Source: Ceratopteris richardii
Taxonomy: Eukaryota > Streptophyta > Polypodiopsida > Polypodiales > Pteridaceae
NCBI GenBank assembly: GCA_020310875.1
Contig: CM035433.1
Location: forward strand, 108,057,758 to 108,121,757
Direction: 5' to 3'
DNA: 64,000 bases
The notes under the pieces were generated by a model that was given only the letters and a program-made list of their open reading frames with translations, did no database searches and was not told where the DNA came from. Numbering within the stretch: position 1 is the first letter of the stretch; each line of letters starts with the position of its first letter. A program made the translations under genes and the position numbers. Below, in pieces: positions 57,901 to 64,000 of this stretch.

Positions 57901-59185
57901 CTATCTCCTGTACACTGCTTGTCTCGCCTCGAGCGTGTTCTCTTTGGGCTGATGTCCCCGGATCGACATTGTCAAGGCACCCTTCACTGTCTGATAGATG
58001 GGCCGTCTGCAGGAATGTTTCAAAATCAAAGTTTGGGTCCTCGGTGAAGGTGGCCATAGCTACAAACTCTGCATCGGTAGGTAGTGGAGGGGCAGAAGGA
58101 GTGGGCTGTACCACCTCTCTTGGTTGGGACTCTTGGAGATGGATCGTGAAAGGTGTGACTTGAGCTTATGGTCGGGGAGAAGCTTCAGTCGTGGCTTCTT
58201 GAGGGATCGTTACCTGGGAGAGCGATCCACGCATTCGTTTTGCAGGCTGACTCCCTGACTTCCGCCCTTTGAACAGCTCCAGGTGTGCATACTTTAGGGC
58301 TCGGGCAACTGGCACGTCATATGCAAGACACCTGTAGATGATTCTTGTCAGCGCACAACAACCATGTAAAGTGGGCTTCCTCACTCCCCGCTTGCCTGCT
58401 TCATACACTTGATCTAAGATCCATACCGGCATCTTAATGGGCAAGCTTCCGGTCTCTGCTAAATATAGCCCGTACCATATCTTCTTGTGAGGCTGAGTGA
58501 AACGGTCCTGAGCGGGAAATGCGAAGTGCTGGAGGCACATGCGCAGAGGTATGGCGATGTTGGGGGTGAGGGCGCACATTTCTTTGAGCTTCTTGACTCT
58601 ATTGCTTTTCATTGATTCTGCTATCAAGGGGTCGCGATCTGAGGGCACATGAGTGCCATACATTTGAAGTGCTTCCCTGATTAACGTTACATTTAATTCA
58701 AACTTCCTCATCTCCTCCAGATTGGATAAGGAGGGCACCCAGAATGTGCCTGAATGATCTTTATCCCCGGTAGGTTTCAGCGTAGCGATCAAGTAGTAGC
58801 ACCTGAGGAAGTCGGGTTTGGGTAGAGCTGCACTGAAGTAAGCTTGTAGTCCTGCCTTTTGCCAGATATCTTGAAGTGGAGCTGCATTCTGTAAGGTCTC
58901 AAATTCTCTTGAAAAGAATTGGAAGGTCCACCAAACCCCTCCACACTCCATCTTGGACTCCCAGATGTGGTCTGCGTCTCCCAAATCTCCTGGCATTTCA
59001 TTGAACCAATGGGAGTGCCCTTTTACTCTTTCGGTTAGTCCACTGGGTGGATTTGGAATAGGAATCCTTCGCACATTCAAGAATTCTTCCGGCCGAGCTG
59101 TTGGTGGAGCTTCCACTGGCATGGCATCCCAATTGATTGGAGCATGGGCACCTGCCTGAGAGCTTGTGTCTGCCACTGTTGCCAT
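54940..59185 (-). pseudogene. Downstream ORF2 of element F (broken)
   Basis: From ATG 59185-59183. The N-terminal conserved region reads HFAFPAQDRFTQPHKKIWYG and GCCALTRIIYRCLAYD. It is interrupted by TAA near 58166, TAG at 56651, a frameshift near 56545 and TAG at 55420. The central part has the same acidic, Pro/Thr-rich and coiled-coil (LRRHLAAAQEENRRLQ) order as B, and the C-terminal part matches B (PRLHPMPDVAA, ATNLLQKYIDQ). It ends next to the polypurine tract. Confidence 0.8.
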
Positions 59186-59202
59186 GAGAGTAGGGTGCTT
59201 AT

Positions 59203-59219
59203 CTGCTGGAAGAAGAAAG
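59203..59219 (-). promoter_or_regulatory. Candidate 3' splice site before ORF2 of F
   Basis: CTTTCTTCTTCCAGCAG on the minus strand, about 18 bases before the ORF2 ATG: a long pyrimidine tract and tandem CAGs, placed like the sites in A and B. Confidence 0.55.
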
Positions 59220-59415
59220 GCACATTAGTGTTGCATAGGAAACAAGATGTAATGGTGTTCCCTTCACAATACTAACATGACAATCCCAGAAGTCAGTGGT
59301 TAGTGGTGAAGTGTTTGTGATAGGTGTGAGTGGTGATTAAAGGTAAGTGTCATCCTAGATGCATACTTTGGTTATGCAATGGGCTCGGAATGCTCCTGTG
59401 TTAGTGTGGACGGAT

Positions 59416-62400
59416 TTACAGAATAGGGTCAGGGGGTTTAGTACACAGTTTAATTCTCCACACTTTGATAGAGGAGTCGTAGCTCTTAGAGCTAAAGACA
59501 GGTGAAGATTTCTGTATGAGAGTGTGATGTATTCGGGACCTTTTGGGTACCCATTTCCCGACATTCCTAGGGTTGATGGGAGTGGGGATAGTGAGAGGTG
59601 TAGGTATCTTTTCATTTTCTGAGTTGTTGGCCACGAGTGCTTGTGAAAGTTGCTTCATCCTAGTGCCTGAAGGTGAAGTAATTTGGGCTTGTAAGCAAGC
59701 CTTGGGCACCCATATCTGTCTAGCATTAGGGGTGGCCCTCATTGACCGCTTAGGAACCCAAATAGAAATGGTATGCCTAGGGGTTATCCTAGGGGGCTTC
59801 TTCACTTTGTTCCTTGATGGTGAGGCACGTTTCTTGTCTCCTTGAGAGTCTGCTATTAGAGCTGTGGGTTTTCCATCCTTGCGTATCCAGATCTGCTTCA
59901 CGCCACGAGATGCTCTATGTTGCACGGGTTGGCGCTCCTGCCTCTTGATCAGCGGCCTCCTTCGTGTAGAGTGATGTTCGGTCTGCTCGTTTAGAATCTT
60001 CTTTGGATCAGTTAGGAACTCCTTCTTGGCTCCTGAACCTTCAGTAAGATTGACATTCCTCTGCACCATAGAAGTTTGGACAAGCACAACATTGTTATCT
60101 TCATGTGGATTCCTGGAGGGACCAGGAGTTGGTGCCTGTTCTATTGGTTTGAGTGCTTGATTTTCTAATTCAATCGTGAGACAGCTTTGGCCTACCCAAG
60201 CCTGAAGAAGTCCACTTCTTAGGTTGAGGTTGACTGCATGATCATAGATCCAGTCTTGGCCTAAGACAAGAGGTTCGGTCAGATCCTCGTCTTCACACAC
60301 TAGCACTTTTGCTGCCATGAGGACCTCTTGTATGTAGAGGGGAAGATCCACCTCTCCCATACAAGGGGTTTCAACACCTCCTAATCCTATCAGATATGCT
60401 TCTAGGGGTTTTACCTCCAATTGCAGCTGCTGGCAATAAGAAAGCTGAACTGCACTTGTGGCTGCTCCTGAATCAATTAATGCTCTCACGCTTGTGCTGC
60501 GGTCTCTTTGTCCTATTTCCAGGGTCACAAAAGGTCGTCGGTCCACTATCTTATGGGTACGTCCACCTGCAGTCTCACACATGGCCATGTGATAGCCTGG
60601 AGACTCTTGAGTGTCAGTCATAGGCTGATCCCTCCCTTGTCTCCTCAACTTCATTCGTCTGATACGCTCTAAGGCCTCTGCCTGTGCTTCTTCTCGAATT
60701 CGCTTTTCCTCCTCTTTACGTTGCTTAGCAGTATTGAGTCGACTTAGCATTTCCTCTGTGAGGGGTTCCTTATACAGCTTGACTCTGCATCCGCTAATAT
60801 AGTTTGGGAGGACATCCCCCTCTAAAGTGGCTAGTTGTACTGCTCCACTCGTGGAGATCTTATTGATGATCATAGGTCCGTAGCCTCTCTTTTCTAGCTT
60901 TCTTGCGTGTTGTTTCAATGTGTAGACTAAAACTAGATCTCCTGCTTTCAAGCCCTTATCCTTCACATGGGCATCAAAGTATGCCTTTTGCCGTTTCTTT
61001 GCAGCATAGATGCCTGCTGCTGCTCGTAGCCTCGTCTCACCTAAACGTTCTAGATCAAAGATCCTAGAGGACAACTCGTGTCCATTCCACTCATGCTCTT
61101 GTGCTACTCTTAAAGCTGGAATTAGGAAATCTAATGGTAGCACCGCATTCTGTCCGAAGACCATCTGAAATGGGGTGGCATTGAGTACCGTTTTGTAGGC
61201 AACTCGGTATGCCCAAACAGCATGATGAAGTTGTTTGTCCCAATCAGAGCGTTTATTGTTTACAAGTTTCGTCAATACGTTACATAGGATCTTATTCGTG
61301 CTCTCGGCTTGTCCGTTAGCTTGTGGGTGATAGGGGGCAGACTTCTTATGTATCACCATGAATTCTTGAAGTAGATTTTCAATGACCTCATTCAAGAAGT
61401 GCGTACCTCTATCACTAACCAACTCTATTGGTAACCCATATCTAGTGAACACATTTTCGAATAAGAACTTAGCCGTCGTTTGAGCATCATTCTTTGTCGT
61501 GGCTTTTACTTCCACCCACTTTGTAAGGTAATCTGTGGCTACAATAATGTATTCTGCATGGGAGTTTCTAGCTGGGGGGTTGATGGGACCTACAAAGTCT
61601 ATACCCCACTTTGAAAATGCACGTCCTCCCATCATTGGCCTTAAGGGAATTTCATCTTTTCTTATCAGATATTGGGCACGTTGGCATGTGTCGCAACTCT
61701 TCACATAAGTATGTGCATCCATATGAAGAGTGGGCCACCAAAGCCCCGAGAATAGAATGGTCTTAATTACTCTGTCAGGCCCAAAGTGTCCACCTGCAGC
61801 ACCGCTGTGTGCAGTTTCTAAGACTTTCAAATAGTCTAATTCATGAATGCACAGTCTTAGGTAACCATCCTTGCCTCTTCGATACAGGTTGTCTCCTACT
61901 AAGGCATAGTCTTGAGCCTCTTGCTCCATGCTCCGTTTTCTTGTAAGACTAGCCTGATTGGGTAATGTTCCCGATCTCATGAACTCAACCAATGGAGCAC
62001 TCCAATCTGGGATTAATGACACGTGGTAAAGAGTGGCATGTTCCACTGGGGGTCTCTTCTGGCACACTGGACAATTATGGATCCATTCTTGTATTTCTTT
62101 GTCCATGCTAGGCCAATACACTCCTAAACGTTTTAGATTCTGCAATGTTCGTTGTTTAGGGTAGTGATTTCCTAGCAGTCCCTCATGGGCTTGTTGCAAC
62201 CAACTAGTATGTTCATCGTCCTCGACACAACAAGCTAATACGCCCTCGGCATCTTGCTTGTACATACTTCCGGCCAATATTTGATACTTTAGTGATTTTA
62301 CAATTTCCTCTTTGCTTGTTTTCACATTCTTATTTGCAGGCCCGAAGGTTAGGACTGGTACCAACTTATTTGCCCATTTAGGAACAACTTCTAAATTGAA

Positions 62401-64000
62401 CAGATAAGCATCGGGCAATTCATCAGACACTCCTTGCGGTGGCTCTTCTGAAGTGATGCGAGAAAGATGGTCAGCCCTAAGATGGGTTCTACCTTTCCTG
62501 ACAACAACTTCAAAGTCGTATTCCATTAGTAAGAGGAACCATCTTACTAAGCGGCCTGTATTGCAAGGTTTATTGACCAAATATAGTAGAGCTTGATGAT
62601 CAGTGAAAAACTTGAACTTATTGGCCAATAGATAGTGTCTAAACTTCTTCACAGCATATACCATACCTAGGCCTTCTCTCTCCGTTGTGGTGTAATTTCG
62701 TTCAGCTGCATTTAATTGCCTACTAGCATATGCTATCGGCAAATCTAGGTTTCCTTCACCTGTGGGTTGTGCTAGCACACATCCGATTGCGTGATTTGAG
62801 GCATCTACATGGACATGAAAGGGTTTGCTCCAATCCGGAGTAGTCAATATTGGTGCTGTGCACAAACGTCTCTTCAGCTCGTTGAAGGAAGTCTCACATT
62901 CCTCACTCCACTCAAAATTTGTTAATAACCCATAAAGAGGTTTAGCTATGATGGCATACATGTGGATAAACCTACGGTAATATCCACAATGGCCCATAAA
63001 GGCTTGTACCTCTTTAACATTCCTTGGTCTGGGCAATTCTGCTATTGCTCTTACCTTGTCTTCATCTGTTGATATTCCATTCTTAGAAACAATGTGACCT
63101 AAGATCTTGCCTTGTCGTACCATAAACACACACTTCTCTGAATTCAGACACACTCGATAATCTCTACACTTGTTGAAGATTTGCCTGAGCTCAGGGATGT
63201 GGTAACTTCTCTCTTGGGAATGAGCGCACAAATCATTCACATATACTTCTAAGCTCTTTCGCAAGAACTCTTTGAAGACATGACACATGAGTCTTTGGAA
63301 TGTTGCAGGTGCATTGGTGAGCCCAAATGGCATCACACGAAATGCAAAGATTCCCCATTCTGTGGCAAAGGCCGTTTTGTGTTGATCTTCGGGGGCAATG
63401 GCTACTTGGTTGTAACCTGAAAATCCATCAAGGAAGCTATAAACTTCCTTGCCTGCAACACGCTCCAATAGATGTTCAGTGATTGGAAGTGGATAACTAT
63501 CTCGGATCGTAGCGGCATTGACTTTTTTAAGGTTAATGCACACTCGCAATTTCCCATTCTTCTTGGGCACCACTACAATGGGGGACACCCATTCAGTGTG
63601 CTCAATCTCATAGATGAATCCAGCTTCAATTAGCCTGTCAATTTCCTCTTTTATTTTGGCTGCATAATTGTTATTATATGTGTAGGGCTTTTGTTTGGTG
63701 GGCTTGGCATCAGCGGTCATCGGAATCGTATGAGAGAAAATCTCTGGATCTACTCCTTTCAAGTCTCTATAGTGCCATGCAAACACATCCCGATATTCCC
63801 TTAATAGAGCTACAAGCTCTTCTTCTTCTTCTGCACTTAGGTCGTCTCCTATGTACGTACATCGCTCTTCGTCCCCTTCAATGGTCACTACAATTTTTTT
63901 GGTCTTTTCTTTATTGTCATATGCTTCTCCTATAATGGCCTCTCTCTTAGGCATTCGTACCAAAATTTTTCGGTCTTCCACTTCATATTTCTTGAAATTT
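59416..64000 (-). CDS. pol polyprotein of element F (partial, uninterrupted)
   Basis: The frame is open from the window edge to the stop at 59416 (more than 1520 codons); gag and the first protease lie outside. In order: RT with DGFSGYNQV and YVND (63246-63232), where Asn replaces the first Asp of YVDD, so RT is probably inactive; RNase H with HVHVDASNHAIG; two tandem H2C2 modules (CPVC and CDTC ends); integrase GIDFVGP, SDRGTHF, AESTNK intact; GYGPMII integrase C-terminal part; retropepsin-like domain 2 (ALIDSGAATSA ... LVLGQDW, around 60470-60250); basic tail with QIWIRK, SIWVPK, QIWVPK and KWVPK motifs. The conserved extra domains in a diverged sister show they are family traits rather than accidents of one copy. 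Confidence 0.92.
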   Translation of the reverse strand, partial: NFKKYEVEDRKILVRMPKREAIIGEAYDNKEKTKKIVVTIEGDEERCTYIGDDLSAEEEEELVALLREYRDVFAWHYRDLKGVDPEIFSHTIPMTADAKPTKQKPYTYNNNYAAKIKEEIDRLIEAGFIYEIEHTEWVSPIVVVPKKNGKLRVCINLKKVNAATIRDSYPLPITEHLLERVAGKEVYSFLDGFSGYNQVAIAPEDQHKTAFATEWGIFAFRVMPFGLTNAPATFQRLMCHVFKEFLRKSLEVYVNDLCAHSQERSYHIPELRQIFNKCRDYRVCLNSEKCVFMVRQGKILGHIVSKNGISTDEDKVRAIAELPRPRNVKEVQAFMGHCGYYRRFIHMYAIIAKPLYGLLTNFEWSEECETSFNELKRRLCTAPILTTPDWSKPFHVHVDASNHAIGCVLAQPTGEGNLDLPIAYASRQLNAAERNYTTTEREGLGMVYAVKKFRHYLLANKFKFFTDHQALLYLVNKPCNTGRLVRWFLLLMEYDFEVVVRKGRTHLRADHLSRITSEEPPQGVSDELPDAYLFNLEVVPKWANKLVPVLTFGPANKNVKTSKEEIVKSLKYQILAGSMYKQDAEGVLACCVEDDEHTSWLQQAHEGLLGNHYPKQRTLQNLKRLGVYWPSMDKEIQEWIHNCPVCQKRPPVEHATLYHVSLIPDWSAPLVEFMRSGTLPNQASLTRKRSMEQEAQDYALVGDNLYRRGKDGYLRLCIHELDYLKVLETAHSGAAGGHFGPDRVIKTILFSGLWWPTLHMDAHTYVKSCDTCQRAQYLIRKDEIPLRPMMGGRAFSKWGIDFVGPINPPARNSHAEYIIVATDYLTKWVEVKATTKNDAQTTAKFLFENVFTRYGLPIELVSDRGTHFLNEVIENLLQEFMVIHKKSAPYHPQANGQAESTNKILCNVLTKLVNNKRSDWDKQLHHAVWAYRVAYKTVLNATPFQMVFGQNAVLPLDFLIPALRVAQEHEWNGHELSSRIFDLERLGETRLRAAAGIYAAKKRQKAYFDAHVKDKGLKAGDLVLVYTLKQHARKLEKRGYGPMIINKISTSGAVQLATLEGDVLPNYISGCRVKLYKEPLTEEMLSRLNTAKQRKEEEKRIREEAQAEALERIRRMKLRRQGRDQPMTDTQESPGYHMAMCETAGGRTHKIVDRRPFVTLEIGQRDRSTSVRALIDSGAATSAVQLSYCQQLQLEVKPLEAYLIGLGGVETPCMGEVDLPLYIQEVLMAAKVLVCEDEDLTEPLVLGQDWIYDHAVNLNLRSGLLQAWVGQSCLTIELENQALKPIEQAPTPGPSRNPHEDNNVVLVQTSMVQRNVNLTEGSGAKKEFLTDPKKILNEQTEHHSTRRRPLIKRQERQPVQHRASRGVKQIWIRKDGKPTALIADSQGDKKRASPSRNKVKKPPRITPRHTISIWVPKRSMRATPNARQIWVPKACLQAQITSPSGTRMKQLSQALVANNSENEKIPTPLTIPTPINPRNVGKWVPKRSRIHHTLIQKSSPVFSSKSYDSSIKVWRIKLCTKPPDPIL

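Larger units (their letters stand above)
54332..64000 (-). mobile_element. Ty3/gypsy element F (5' end off window)
   Basis: Minus-strand element: pol from the window edge to 59416, ORF2 59185-54940, polypurine tract, 3' LTR 54928-54332. It has the same organisation as A/B, including tandem H2C2 modules, a post-integrase retropepsin-like domain and ORF2, but a distinct LTR and diverged proteins. It represents a sister family. Inserted in the leader of G; left target flank ATCTT (54327-54331). Confidence 0.92.

Overview
The window is nuclear DNA of a land plant, built almost entirely of LTR retrotransposons nested in one another. Plant origin is inferred from Ty1/copia and Ty3/gypsy polyproteins of plant type, primer-binding sites matching tRNA-Asp and initiator tRNA-Met, CHG/CG-type decay and a piece of a plant-like pyruvate dehydrogenase E2 gene. 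The density of nesting suggests a large genome; the species cannot be named from this sequence. No intact host gene is visible.

Layout, left to right. 1-16282 (minus): Ty3/gypsy element A, its 3' end beyond the window, inserted in the RNase H region of copia element D (16283-21358, minus). D's leader carries a ~1 kb DNA transposon with long terminal inverted repeats (19917-20906). D's 5' LTR sits in an older LTR fragment (21359-21591). Copia element E (21644-26068, plus) is inserted inside the 5' LTR of copia element K (21592-21643 plus 26069-27152). K stops abruptly at C, an orphan minus-strand piece of a third gypsy lineage (27153-27701 and 45162-45421). C is split by gypsy element B (27702-45161, plus), a complete 17.46 kb copy with 661-bp LTRs and a 5-bp target duplication CATGG. 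After C come copia elements I (about 45422-50113) and J (50114-51425), which repeat the E-in-K arrangement with the same junction and so look like its duplicate. Then follow an unassigned stretch, an LTR scrap, a 258-bp LTR with leader (L), an unassigned stretch with an E2 acetyltransferase gene remnant (to 53145), and a minus-strand copia RT fragment (H). H is hit by gypsy element G (5' LTR 53511-54158), whose leader is hit by gypsy element F (54332 to the window end, minus).

The gypsy family (A, B, G, and a diverged relative F) is the most interesting content. B reads LTR - tRNA-Asp PBS - leader with splice-like signals and a CATCGCGA tandem array - one gag-PR-RT-RNase H-integrase frame of 3152 codons - a second 1490-codon ORF - polypurine tract - LTR. 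The polyprotein has two uncommon traits shared by A, B and F: the integrase H2C2 zinc module is present twice in tandem, and a second retropepsin-like domain (DSGA ... ILG) lies after the integrase, followed by a tail with four IWVPK-like motifs. The downstream ORF2 is preceded in both subfamilies by a candidate 3' splice site. Most nonsense codons in gypsy and copia copies alike are CAG to TAG or CGA to TGA, the pattern expected from deamination of CHG- and CG-methylated cytosine.
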